From Omphalotus guepiniiformis (Eukaryota; Basidiomycota; Agaricomycetes; Agaricales; Omphalotaceae): 64,000 nucleotides of DNA. The notes under the pieces were generated by a model. That model was not told the origin of the DNA and did not search any database. It was given only the letters and a program-made list of their open reading frames with translations. Positions 24,901 through 37,000 of this stretch are shown piece by piece. Where the stretch lies: the NCBI GenBank assembly GCA_028554645.1, contig JAQOOI010000019.1, positions 1,426,001 through 1,490,000 of the forward strand, in the 5' to 3' direction. Position 1 is the first letter of the stretch; each line of letters starts with the position of its first letter. The translations under genes were made by a program, and so were the position numbers.

Positions 24901-27867
24901 CATTGATGATGAATAATCCCATATCAATCCGATAAACGAACTTGACTCACGATACGCTGTTTCTGTCCTCCGCTAACGGATCCACCACCCTCGCTCATAA
25001 CAGTCAAATCTCCATTGGCCATGCGGGTTAAATCGGGTTGCAGGGCACAGGCATCGAGGACAATAGAATACCACGTAGGATCAAATGGATTATCCATGAT
25101 AATATTCTCTCGAACAGTCGTGGGCCATAGGAAGGCATCTTGAGGCGCGTAAGCAATCCGTCTCGTGCACGGTGTCCATGACCCAGCCATTAGATGAGTT
25201 TCGTTCAACAAGGTCTTCAGAAGAATGGATTTGCCCTGGAGATATGAGTGAACACAAGCTCGCGAGGTCTCATGGAATCGAACTTACAGCTCCTACAGGC
25301 CCTACAACCATTACAAGGGTACCAGAACCGAGAGTGACACTGCAGTCTGTGAGTAAAGCTTTCCCGCCTTCCTGAGCAGCTACGCTTGCGTGGGACAAGC
25401 ATAAGGGGGGAGATGTATCACTAAACGACGACGATGACGTTTTCACGATTAAAGGATCCTGGGTCACCTCCTTTTCTGGCAGCGAACTAGACACAAAAAG
25501 AAGCCTTCAAATTACGAATATCTTTCTATAATCGTTGACTTACAGAAATCCTGCTATCCGTTTCATACTTGCATAGGAAGCTAACAAAAGCGGGAAGCAA
25601 TTGCCAACAGTGCTTATGGGTAGTGTAACCAAATTCTAATCGAATTGAGAGTGACTATCAATTGTCAAGACCTAGAGAAATAGATAGAACGCACGACAAC
25701 AGTCAAGATAGTGAATAATTTGTCAGGACGAAGTTCTCCTGTGCTGATGCCCACGTAGGTCCCAAGGGCAGAAAGTCCAGCGAAATTGATTGTAGCTGAA
25801 GACAACACGCCTACGATCACGAGTTTTGCGCTAGACAGCTCTCATTTCAACAGGAAATCCTTCGTAGAAAGGAAGCGCGCCTACAAGAACCCCCGAAGAT
25901 GAGAAATTTCAGTGCGCCGGACAGGCTCAACCCATTGGCGAGCAGTGTCTTCTACAGCGAGTAACTTCACCGGAATGATTTGAGACATAATAGAAGTCTA
26001 GAAACCATTGAGATTCAGTTGAAGCAATGTTTTACACAGACGCACGAGAATCTTAAGGCGAGATTGTGTCGAACCCATCCACGCCTTTTGTGCTTTGGCA
26101 ACACGCTTGCCGACGTAACTAGTAATCACGAAGAAAAGGACCATGATGAAGATGGGTGGAATCATAGCAAATTCAGCCTATCTACGGAATAAGCGATGGG
26201 TAATTGGGAAGGAGGTCCGAACACACGTACCTGGAACCAGAGGATTACAGCAGCTACTGCGATAGAAACAGAGGATGTCCAAGTTTCATGAAAGAATGCA
26301 ATTCCCTCGCAGACTCGTTCCACATCGACGGACCTAGTGAATGGTTCAGAAACTCTCGACATCTTCTGAGATCACGTAGACGGACATGTAAGTCATTGCT
26401 GTACTCCGACCTTCGCTCTCAGCAACATCGGCGGATAGGAGCAGTGACTTGTCAAAGATGACGCTGACTCTGTTGTGGTATGAGTGAGGGAACATGACAC
26501 ATATGTACAATCGAGGCTCACAACGCTGCGCGATAACACACGACCATATTATACACCTTCCAGAACCTCTAAATTCAGCAATAGCATAACCTGGAACAGT
26601 TGCAGACACACCTTATCCCAATACAAAGATGTGCAAAATGCGATTGCTAGATAGACTAGACCATATGCACCGACCAGAGCCCAACCGTGCGCTGGATCTT
26701 GCCTCACTGCTCCCTCATCTGTGTATGACTCGACGAATGACAGCATCGCTTGAACAAGATACGTTTGAGCAAACGTTGCAGCGATGAGTAGAAGCTTGGG
26801 TCCAGCGGGTGCAACGAACATGAAGGAGAAAGCTTGGATGGAAGGAAGAAATATGTTTCGTCTGGCTTTTGGATCCTTTTGTCGTTTGTGGCTGCGAGTA
26901 TGTTATTTAGGTGAGTGTTATTTGGTAAAATAAAGAATCAATGCGTACAAGTACTCCAGGGACTTCGACATCTTCACATTGGCAGGTTTTGACGACATTG
27001 ACGGAGGTAAACCAAAGTTGTTGATATCATCAAGATCGAATGAACGTTTGAAACCTCCGTATAAGACAGGATATAGATAGCAGAAGAGCAATCGGGCAGG
27101 CAATGAGGAAGTCGACTCAAGGGCAGTAGGCTACTCACGGAGTAAATGATTGAGTTAGCCTTTATACAGAGAATAAGCAGGCGAGATATCGAACCTTGTC
27201 GTCTGGTATTAAAAACGTGCGTTTGTGCCATAACTCCGCACATAGCAAGCAAACTCGCGCTGCAAAGGAAATCGCAAAAGCGGGGAAGAAAACTTCGTGC
27301 TTTAGAGAGGTACTTGCGTATGTGCGAAGTTGTGTTGCGGACATCAGGATAGTGAGTGCCAGATAGAGGGTAAGAAGTGTACTTGGAGCAGGACGGCGCG
27401 TATGATGAAAATATGATAGCGGAAGAATGACTGCCTGACAGAAGTACTTTCAGATCATACTGAGGCAAATTATTTGATGTATTCGACTCACTGCTGTTAC
27501 AACCTCAAGAGCGTAACTCCTCGTTGCCCATGCTCCCCAACCGTCTCTAGGAACAAGCGCGACTGTGCCCAACAGACTCGCAAATAGAGCAGACGCGAAG
27601 AAAAATTTTACGAAAGAAAGAAGGTCAATAACGAGCCGAGTGATACGACGGCCTTTGGTGAGCAGAGCGACATTGATCAACGCGACAAATATGAATGACG
27701 AAGAGGGCACCAGCGACATAATTCTATACAGCGTACATGGTTGTATTAGTTCGCCCGTGTTAAAAACGCGTGTCAGCGTACCTGTACTGGAAACCGAGAG
27801 TGAAATCCATATGCCTGCAAGAGGCGGCTGGGCCAAAGGATGCCTCATCGTCGCAAATCGACGCCAT
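21970..27867 (-). CDS. Full-length ABCC (MRP-type) transporter, siderophore-cluster type (Fer6-like)
   Basis: Many short exons on the minus strand. From the N-terminus: MASICDDEASFGPAAS, a hydrophobic TMD0 region, the linker GGFKRSFDLDDINNFGLP, TMD1, then NBD1 with Walker A GPVGAGKS (split by an intron), signature VSGGQKQRI and Walker B DVTLLDD. TMD2 follows, then NBD2 with Walker A GRTGSGKSS, FSSGQRQLLCIAR and Walker B IVVLDEASSSMD. The protein ends LLKTEGSLFAALYQNQTQH. Both nucleotide sites look complete. The U. maydis ferrichrome A cluster also has an ABC transporter (Fer6), so export of siderophore or a precursor is likely. The start at 27867 is chosen because it begins the conserved DDE segment; an upstream Met at 28068 would overlap a GATA site. 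Exact exon edges in the membrane parts are approximate. Confidence 0.85.
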
Positions 27868-28259
27868 GACGGATGGAAAAGGGAGGGTATCCAACAGCTG
27901 TCTTCGTCGTTGGAGAGGAAGAACGCCGTCACGCAGACTAATGCTTCTCGGTAAAACATGGCTCGTCCAAATTGCCAAAATTAAACCGTTTAACCCTGCT
28001 GCACGATGTGCCATGAGATGCCATAAGCCGTGAGGTGCTTGGCGAACCGGTTCGATCAATCTAATCATATCAGATTAAAATTCATAATCAGATATGATAT
28101 GATGTCGGAAATGTCGGAACCGCGAGGGTTTACGATCAGTGCGATCCTCGGGGCTCCTGACAAACTTGGATGCAAGTAGCGAACCGTGAAGTGAGCCACA
28201 ACGTTTTTCTTCGGAGTCGTTGTGATGTTCGCCAGAACCAATTCCGCATTCCCCGATCC
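27868..28259. promoter_or_regulatory. Divergent promoter, ABC transporter / stand-alone adenylation protein
   Basis: A 392-base spacer shared by two divergent genes. GATA-type cores ATCAGATTA (28069-28077) and ATCAGATAT (28087-28095) cluster in its middle, near AATCATATCAGATT. They are one-base variants of ATCWGATAA. Their position suggests that the adenylation protein is co-regulated with the rest of the siderophore cluster. Confidence 0.5.
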
Positions 28260-30999
28260 ATGTCGTCTCCCTTCTACAACTACACATTTCACCCTCTGCC
28301 CGACCTAGGTTCACTTCGACGCACAACAGCACGAGGTTCGTGCAGGACATGCCATCGTCTACCTCTTTCTCTATCCCAAAAACTCATCTCACCCCAGGGA
28401 TCACTCTCGGCGGTCAGTCGCGGTCACCTGCGATGCGCATTCGCGAATACCTTGATGCAATATCTGGATCGCAATGTCTTTATGTTCGCGGAGACTTCTA
28501 CGACCTTCATCGAGGATCCAGAAGCAGTCTTGATTCGCGTTATACGCGCCGAGCCTAGCGCAAATCGGTCTTGGGCTGAGTACTGTGACGCCTTACGACA
28601 GCAAGCCAACAACGCAGATAATGATGTCTGTTTGGATGACGCGCGCCTGGAGATGGCCGTCTCCGAACGATACAACCCGCTTCCTGCCTTGGTCATTTGG
28701 GAGTTGGCAGAGTATCACGACCAGAGTGCTTTCGTACCTCAAAGCGTGATATTTGGTGCCCACGTGGAGGACGGAAACGTCTTCCTCGACATCCTCGTGG
28801 ACAGCGTCCTCATATGCCCATCCACCTTAGAGAAATTTGCCGCCCAAGTAACCACTATCGCGGAGTTCATAATCTCCTCCCCACACGCCCCATGCACCAC
28901 CACCTCTCAGATCTCGTTTCCTCCTGAGTTGACGTCGTGTTCCCCAAGCACAGTCAAGCTTGAAGAAGAGCACGTCGTTCTTGAGTGGCTGTTCCAGCAT
29001 GCAAAAAATCGCCCACACGCAATCGCGCACGAAATCTACTCGTCTATGGAATCCCCACCTCATCTCTTCACCTACGGCGAACTGAATCGAGAAAGTAATG
29101 CGCTCGCGCACTGGATGCTGGCAAACGGCGTTAACCTCGAGGATAAGGTGTCTCTGTGCTCAACCCGGTCATCCTATTTCTATGTTGCGATGGCCGCTAT
29201 CCTGAAGGCAGGCGGGTGCTACGTCTCCGTGAGTCCTTCATCCTCATGTCCTCGACGATAGCCTGATAGCTCAACGCAAGATCGACCCGGAGCTGCCCAT
29301 AGAGCGAAAGCGCTACATTGCCAAAGACAGCGACTCGAGGTGGGTTTTCATCACCAATCCGGAAGATATTGAGATATTCGGCGACAAAGCCATTATGCTC
29401 TCGAAGGAGTTCATGGAAAATGTCATATCGGAGTTTGGAGACGCGAACGTTTCTCGAGCTACGCTGTCGTCCCTAGCGTATCTTCTCTACACTTCAGGTA
29501 GGTGGTTCCTGCTATCCTTCGCGCCAAGCGGCCCTTGACAGTCAACTTGACGCGCACTCATATGCTTGCAGGTACGACCGGAAATCCCAAAGGGTGCCTG
29601 CTCGCACATCGTGGATTGTACTGGGCAATGCAGTCCTTCTGTGCATTGCCAAAACCAATAACGAATCCAGACACAGACAAACGTCTAGCATTGGCTTGTG
29701 AGTACGCCTCTTTTGTACACTAGAAACCTTTAGAGACTTACTACCGACTTCCATCACTAAAAGCTACTGCATTCGACGTACACATATCCGAGATTGTGCA
29801 GAGCTGGTGTTTAGGCTCCCGACTCGTAAGCGCCCCAAGATTCGAGTTATTGACGCAGTTGAGGAAGCATGTCATTGACATTGGTGTAACCCATGTTGGT
29901 ATGGTGCCTAGCATGATCGAGGCTTTGCTTGGTACACCCGAAGGACTACCAATAAAATATCTCGTGTCAGGAGGAGAAAAAATAACAGATACGGTATATC
30001 ATACTTGCGGGCATGTCCTCAAGACGGCTCTGATTTTCCTTTGAATTCAGCTTCTGCAGAAATGGTCCGAACTTCCAAATGTCATCTTGGCAAACTTCTA
30101 TGGGTGAGTGATCAATCACTCAAGGAAATGGCATTGACTTACTTAGTGTTGTTAACTTCAGACCCACAGAAGTGACTATTGGCTGCACCTCGCGACGTGT
30201 AGGTCCTGACGATCGAAAAGAGAACATTGGACGCCCGTTCCCATCATGCTCTGCATACGTCGTCGACAGAGAACTCAATGTTGTACCAATGGGTTGTCCT
30301 GGTGAATTGATAATCAGTGGACCTCTGGTTGCTCGGGGTGAGTCGAGATGACTGCTTTCATCTTCGTTTGTCATGCTCAGTACGCTGCAATGACAGGGTA
30401 TCACAATTTACCGGAGGCAACAGCCAAAGCCTTCGTGGAGTTCCCGGAACCTGGTTGTAGAGCGTACCGCACTGGCGATCTCGGTGAGCACTTCTTTTGA
30501 GAATAATTTGGATTTCCCTTAAATTTACCTATATTTTCATACAGTGCGAATGATGCCGGACTATTCGATCGAGATCATGGGTCGAATCGACCTTCAGGTG
30601 AAGTACCGGGGTGTACGAATTGAAACAGAGGGTATCTCCTCCATACTACGAAAGGCCGGTAAGAGTACAGCAGAGCTTGACGCGTCTACTTTCATCGCAT
30701 CGCATCCCCAAATCGGCCAAGAACTCCTGGTCAGCTTCGTAGCATTCGTAAACAGCAACATCTCCGTCATGGAACGTCGTTCAGCTGTACCGTCCGTGGT
30801 GAAGTCGAAAGAACAGCGCGAACTTATGACCGTTTTGAAGAAGGCGGTGGACGAGCAGCTACCCGCTTATCAACGGCCTGCATACATCGTCCTAGTGGAG
30901 TTCATCCCTTTGAGTTTGAATGGGAAGACGGATAACAAGATCCTTTCACATGTGTTGAAGGAGATGGATATGGAGGAGTTGCTTTCACTGCAGCGGTAG
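28260..30999 (+). CDS. Stand-alone NRPS adenylation-domain protein (ferrichrome-synthetase A-domain type)
   Basis: About eight exons, probably 750-800 residues. The first ~240 residues resemble the degraded condensation-like region in front of A domains and are hard to model; exon edges there are uncertain. The A domain is complete. It shows ILKAGGCYVS|IDPELP, A3 YTSGTTGNPKGCLLAHRG, A4 FDVHISEIVQSW, YLVSGGEKITD, A5 NFYGPTEVTIGC, A6 GELIISGPLVARGYHN, A7 YRTGDLVRM, A8 GRIDLQVKYRGVRIETEGI and A10 PLSLNGKTDNKILSH with the catalytic Lys. The protein stops 20 residues later (TAG 30997-30999) with no carrier or condensation domain. It should activate an amino acid, perhaps N5-acyl-N5-hydroxyornithine, as the adenylate, and would need a carrier domain in trans. 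It shares a GATA-bearing promoter with the ABC transporter. Confidence 0.85.
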
Positions 31000-31843
31000 T
31001 AAAACTAGGGAACGAAGTATGGTATATCTGTCGAACCAAGGTACTAAGACTAGTGAAATATAGGGGTGCAGAAAGTCTCATTGGTGCTCACTGTTATGCG
31101 TGAAACCAACCGTATCCACCTGAACAGCTGGAAGTCAGCTCGATAATGTGACCGACTGGTTTATATAGCCAAGCGGGACCAAGAACCCAGACCTCGCAGG
31201 TTGGTGAACGACTAATTATGCTGCCTGAGTGAGGGCTACAGCAAGATCACGGATTCTGCTATCCTCATTAGCCACGGAGAGGACGTCAAGCACGAGCTAG
31301 ATCGCACCTGTGTTGTAAGTTCGTCATCTATCACTATTTCTTTCGTACGCGACACATCTACAAACTCCTGAACTTAGGATTCCAAATCGAAGCGCCATGT
31401 AGCCCATCCTATCACTTCAGCTTTCTGAGACGACGATTGGCAGCAGCGTCACACGTGTGAGTAATTCAGTCAAGAGGCCTTAGTCCACGCAGTCAACGAG
31501 AAAGATTGAAGAAAATATGAGAGCGTCTATAGAATGGAAATACAAGTGGAAGGTGTCAAAGCAAGAGTGATGACTGGGCGAGTTTTTCGCTGATCGTGGA
31601 AATTTCAATTGTTACATAATACAGCCAGCCTTTCTCATCTGAGTCATCAGAGCTCTGCAGATCTAGCATCTTCTCTGCTCAGCTGATGATGACCTTGGCC
31701 CCGAAAACACCCCGACCTATCCTGAACACTCCCATGCAGGACACACCTTGGACCCATTAAAACATCACAATATATAGGCCCTTCGAAACGCCGCATTGGT
31801 TCATTCAGTTTCTGGAGCACTATTTGGATATCGTGTCGTCAAA
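31000..31843. other. Spacer between adenylation gene and nitronate monooxygenase
   Basis: About 840 bases with no gene and no trace of a carrier domain after the adenylation gene. A TATATAGG element at about 31769-31776 lies upstream of the nitronate monooxygenase. I see no ATCWGATAA site here. Confidence 0.45.
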
Positions 31844-33086
31844 ATGCAGCCTATCAAGACTAGGATTACTGAATTATTGGGTATGTGCCCTCTGCAATAT
31901 TCTAATGTGCTATGGAGCTAAACTTGCACTTGAATTTGCAGGTATTACTACCCCAATCATCTCAGCACCCATGGGATTTGCGACAACGCCGGAAATGGCC
32001 TCTGCTGTCGTTCAGTCAGGAGGATTTGGGTTCCTGGGGGCAGGTTAGTCTTGAAAGTCTGACTGACCACCTCTTACCACTACTTATCCAATCTCATGCT
32101 TGCACCTGTACAGCCTTCGATACCTCAGCTGAAATAACTACCCAACTCCAAACCATTCGCACAACACTTTCAGTCCCAGACTCAGAGCCCATTCCCGTCG
32201 GCGTAGGTCTCATCGGCTGGATTCTTGACAAGACCGAAGTTTCTTCTGATCCGCGCCTTCCAACTGTCCTCTCGCTGCGCCCCAAAGCCATCTGGTTCGC
32301 CTTTGGCACGGATTTGGGACCGTACATCAAGGAAGTGCGTGAGTACGATTCAAAGAGAGATCTCAAGACAATCATCTTTGTCCTGGTGAATTCTGTTGAG
32401 GACGCTCTCAAGGCTGCGAGAGAGTGGGGTGTAGATGTACTTGTCACGCAAGGAATCGAATCTGGCGGGCATGGCGGTGCTAAATCACCGTCAACTTCAC
32501 TTTTACTCACAGCGGTTCTTGCTGCGTTACATGAGAATTATGGTGATGATTTGCGCAATGCTCCGGCGGTGGTTGCCGCGGGTGGTGTAGCGACCGGAGG
32601 TCAGATTGCCTCCCTGTTGGCGTTGGGCGCGGATGGAGTGGTTTGTGGGACGAGGTTTTTGTTCACGCATGAGTGCCGGTATAAGGATGCGATGAAGGAG
32701 GTTTTGGTTGATGCTGGGATGGATGCGACGGCGAGGGGAATGGCGTTTGATGAGGTCAATCGGACGATGGGTTGGCCGGAGGGGATTGATGGAAGGGCGA
32801 TTGCTAATGATATCTGGAGTGATCTGCAGGAGGGAATTGATTTTGAGGAGAGGCTCAGGAGACACGATGAGGGAAAGGAGAAGGGGGAAAAAGAGAGGAT
32901 GGTCATCTGGGCTGGAGTTGCGGTGGGGATCACCAAAGAGATTAAGGGTGTCAAGGTAAATTGTATCTGTGTTTGCTGTACTCAAGGGGCAAGGATTGAT
33001 TCATTGAGTTTCGGCAGGATGTTGTCAAGCAGCTACATGAAGAAACTTTGATGGGGCTGAGGAGAGCTGCTGCTCTACTTGATTAA
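31844..33086 (+). CDS. Nitronate monooxygenase (2-nitropropane dioxygenase family)
   Basis: Four exons: 31844-31880, 31942-32043, 32114-32955 and 33018-33086, about 350 residues. A TIM-barrel FMN enzyme with ITTPIISAPMGFATTPEMA at the N-terminus, VTQGIESGGHGGAKS, the phosphate-binding AAGGVATGGQIASLLALGADGVVCGTRF segment (seen as AAGGVATGGQIASLL and GADGVVCGTRF) and a C-terminal helix QLHEETLMGLRRAAALL. The family oxidises alkyl nitronates such as propionate-3-nitronate. It lies between the two arms of the siderophore cluster, but I see no iron GATA site and no obvious role in siderophore synthesis. The first exon is short; it was chosen because MQPIKTRITELLG joins in frame to the conserved ITTPI segment. 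Confidence 0.9.
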
Positions 33087-34052
33087 GATTGAGATGCCAG
33101 TCATATGCCTAGGTTTAACTCGTGGGTCCCCTTTGTAACTCGTATTTCGGAAATGGTGTTGTCCTATTCTGTATACCCTTCTTTTTTTTTAACGCACAGC
33201 TAGTTTGTGCACGCAACAAGCAGATGATCCAGGAAGTTTCATTTCTTTGCGAGAATTCACGCAAGAATCTTCAAAGGAATCGAAAGTAATTGACTGGGCT
33301 TGAGCGGCTTCGCATTGACGTCTATGAGAATTGACTAGGCGGCGCACCTGCTGACAGTCTCGATGGGTCCATCATGTTGGTACACTCATCAGTGACCCCA
33401 CACGTATAGATTTATCGGCCTTACGGTCCTGCGGTGATTGTTAGGATCATGAGAGAAAGATGGAAGGAAAGACTTTGGTGTTCTCATTCAATTCATGAAA
33501 TGAAAGACATGTGCCACTACTGACAATGCTCAAGATGAAGTGGAAAGATTGAGGAGCTCGATCCGCATTCTGCATTCAAAACTGAGTGCACCCTGGCTCA
33601 TAGAACGTCTGAATGTTCTTCAAATCTTTTCGATTTCTATTCCTTTTTCCGATACCAAGCTCATTGCGGTATATCGTATCACAGAATTGTTACGTGCTCC
33701 AACTTCGCCTGTGAATTTTCTCGATTCAAGAATCTCGTGCTTATTCAAAAGCTGGAGCTTTGGACAGTCCTTTTGCTGCCTTTGCTTGTCTTTCCATTAC
33801 CAGTATTTTGGGAGTTTACATCCATATTTTATGATTTTTTCCTAGGAAACGAGATTACTGTTAGTAGAAGGAGTAGAGGTAAGCATGGTCGCCGGACAGA
33901 AGCGGCTAGATTCTTCTCTATGACGTCGACGCGCTGAGTCCTGTGGTCGATACGAGCCTTATAAGGCCGAACCAACTGCCCATTTCTTTCCCTCCAGCCA
34001 GCCATTCCTCCTTGGCTGCTAGAAACTTGATTCTTCATCTCAGTTTTCTATC
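33087..34052. other. Intergenic region before the glycogen phosphorylase gene
   Basis: About 960 bases containing the promoter of the phosphorylase gene, with pyrimidine-rich stretches. No gene or RNA recognised. Confidence 0.45.
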
Positions 34053-37000
34053 ATGACCTCTGTCATTGACCCCAAGACCATCGGGAAGCCAGCTAGACCG
34101 CGAAGGCATGTTCGCACGTTGACCGGTACGCGCTGCTTCCGAGAGTTGCGACGATGATCTGACTTGCCGTGATACTTCTCCGATTCATAGGTTATCTTCC
34201 TGAAACGGACGAAAGCGGAAAAGAAAAATGGCCCAGAGGAGAGGAGAAAACATGGAAGGCAGGTTTGAGGGGTGTTGATAGCGGTAAGGGTGTTAGATGT
34301 CGAACGACAGCGGCTCATCGATATCGTTCATCTCTGTAGATGTCACGTCGATCACCAAGTCCTTCGTGAGCCATGTACAAACCTCTTTGGCGCGTCAGCC
34401 ATACAACCTCGGTGGGTGTCGATCGCGTCTGTTTGATTTCGTTTTGTGTTGCTGACCCTTTTTCGGGGCATAGATAACCTTGGGGCATATCAAGCTGCTG
34501 CCCTTTCGGTAAGGGATAACCTAATCGTATGTATTCGCGAGACAATCCAACTTGAGATTTTTACGACGATCCCTTGATTCTCTTTAGGTGAACTGGAACG
34601 AAACGCAGCTGCATTACACTCGCAAGTCGCCGAAAAGAGCATATTATCTGTCTCTGGAGTTCTTAATGGGCAGGACCCTCGACAACGCCGTATGCCTACT
34701 TTTTCTATTTTGTGTTGTTCGGTGTTATACTGAGCAGATCGCCCGGGGTTTTCTAGTTGCTCAATCTCGGACTTAAGGACCAGTATAAAGATGGTATCGA
34801 TAAGCTCGGCTTCTCCATGGAAGATATCCTTGAGCAAGAGCGGGATGCCGCACTAGGCAATGGTGGCCTTGGACGTCTTGCGGCTTGTTATCTGGACTCT
34901 TCTGCATCTCAGGATTTTTCCGTCAATTGTCTGTTTTGAGCATTTTCACTGAAACTATTTGGTAGGATTTACCGTTGTGGGGATACGGTCTGAGGTACAA
35001 GTACGGCATATTCCAGCAGGTGAGTGTTGTCTCCTGGTATGATTCGTTGAGCCCTCGGTGTTTATTTGACTATTCATAGCTTATCTCTCCAGAAGGCCAA
35101 CAGCTCGAGGTCGGCGTTTCTATGGATAAAAGTTATTTGTTCGCTTATAGATTTCGACTAGGCCCCGGACCCATGGTTGGACAATCAAAACCCCTGGGAG
35201 GTACGTGTCGTTAACGCACCGCGATATCCATTCGCACACAGCTGACTCGGAATCAGCTTCCTCGTCTCGATGTCATCTACGATGTGCGCTTTTACGGCAG
35301 CGCGGAGCGTCTGAACGATGGTACGGCCCGCGGTGTATGGCAAGGAGGCCAAGAAGTTCTCGCTGTCGCGTACGATGTGATGATCCCGGGCTGTTACACA
35401 AAGAACACGAATAATCTGAGGTTGTGGGAGAGTAAGCCGAAGAGAGGTTTTGATTTGAACTCTTTCAATGGTGAGTGTGCTAGTCTGACTTTCATTGATG
35501 AAGCCAATGATGTGTACGTTGTTAGCGGGTGATTATGAGAAGGCTGTGGAATCGTCGAACAGTGCAGCGGCTATCACGTCTGTGTTGTATCCTAATGATC
35601 ATACGTATGTGTTATTGTTTCTGTCGTTGAAGTTATTTACTGACATCTTTTATAGGACTTGTAAGTCATCTTTCACCACATTAGCGTAGTGCCCTCCATG
35701 TTTGACGTCGAACTTCAGTTGGAAAGGAACTACGTTTGAAGCAACAATAGTAAGCGAAATACCTGCTGAGACACTGCTCTCATGACCTGAACTATCATCT
35801 AGCTTCTGGACTGCCGCCAGTCTTTCTGATATTCTTCGTCGATTCAAGAACACCGGAAAGCATATCTCTGAATTCCCCGATCGTAGGTCTCTTCAGTTTT
35901 CCTTCAAGGCTCATTAAACACTATCTCTGCAGTGGTTGCAATACAGCTCAACGACGTAAGACAAGTTGTAACTCTTATGTGTAGCTACCTAGCTTAACCT
36001 GATTCGTACAGACCCACCCGACGCTCGCCATCCCCGAGCTGATGCGCTTGCTTATTGATGAAGAAGAAGTTCCGTGGGATGCAGCATGGCACATCGTCAC
36101 CAATACGTTCTTCTATACGAATCATACTGTGTTGCCCGTGAGTTTTGGGCTCTTTCTTACTTCTGTGGTGTGGAGAGCGGTGTACTGATCGGTAATCAAG
36201 GAAGCACTAGAGAAATGGCCTGTACCGCTGATGGAGCATCTCTTGCCGAGGTTTGTGGAATTGGTCGCTGTGAGATATGTGTTGCTCAGCGCGTTTTTAT
36301 GCCAGGCATATGCAGATCATTTATGATATTGTGAGTTTTCGTTTTAGTTAATTGCTACATACAGCTTGAGTTGACGCGTGTTCCATTTAGAACTTGTAAG
36401 TTTGACCCGACATAGGTACACGACAAAGTAAGAATCTTGAATGCTGCTTAACAGATTCTTCTTGCAAGGTGATTTGGTTTAAGTTCACTCTTCAGCGGAC
36501 AGCGACTTACTTCCGTTTAACTATAGCTGTTGAGAAGCGATTCCCTGGAGACAGGGACCGTCTCGCGAGGATGTCGTTGATTGAAGGTACGGAATCACAA
36601 CAGGCATTCAAGTTGTTCTAACTGAGTTCTGGTTTCGTAGAGGGCTTCCCGAAACAAGTGAGAATGGCGTTCCTGGCCTGCATCGGTGAGCCTTGTCCTT
36701 TTGCTGCTAGCAATGAAGACCTGACAGCTCTGGTTGTGCTATAGGAAGTCGTAAAGTGAACGGTGTAGCTGAGGTGAGGGTTTTGATTCCTTGATCATTG
36801 TCCTTTGTGACCGAAACGTTTGTCCCCAGCTGCACAGTGATCTGGTGAAGACTACGATTTTGAAGGACTTTGTGGAGTTTGAGGGGCCTAGCAAGTGAGT
36901 ATATCTACGGTCTTCCTTTTCGATTGAGAGCTTATATCCATTGTCTATTAAGATTCAGCAATGTCACCAACGGAAGTAAGTCTTTCTGCTGCTTTCCGCG

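Noticed and set aside
31000..31840. Possible carrier (T) domain after the stand-alone adenylation gene
   Set aside because: No LGxDS motif or continuing frame in any reading frame; the gene really appears to end after A10.
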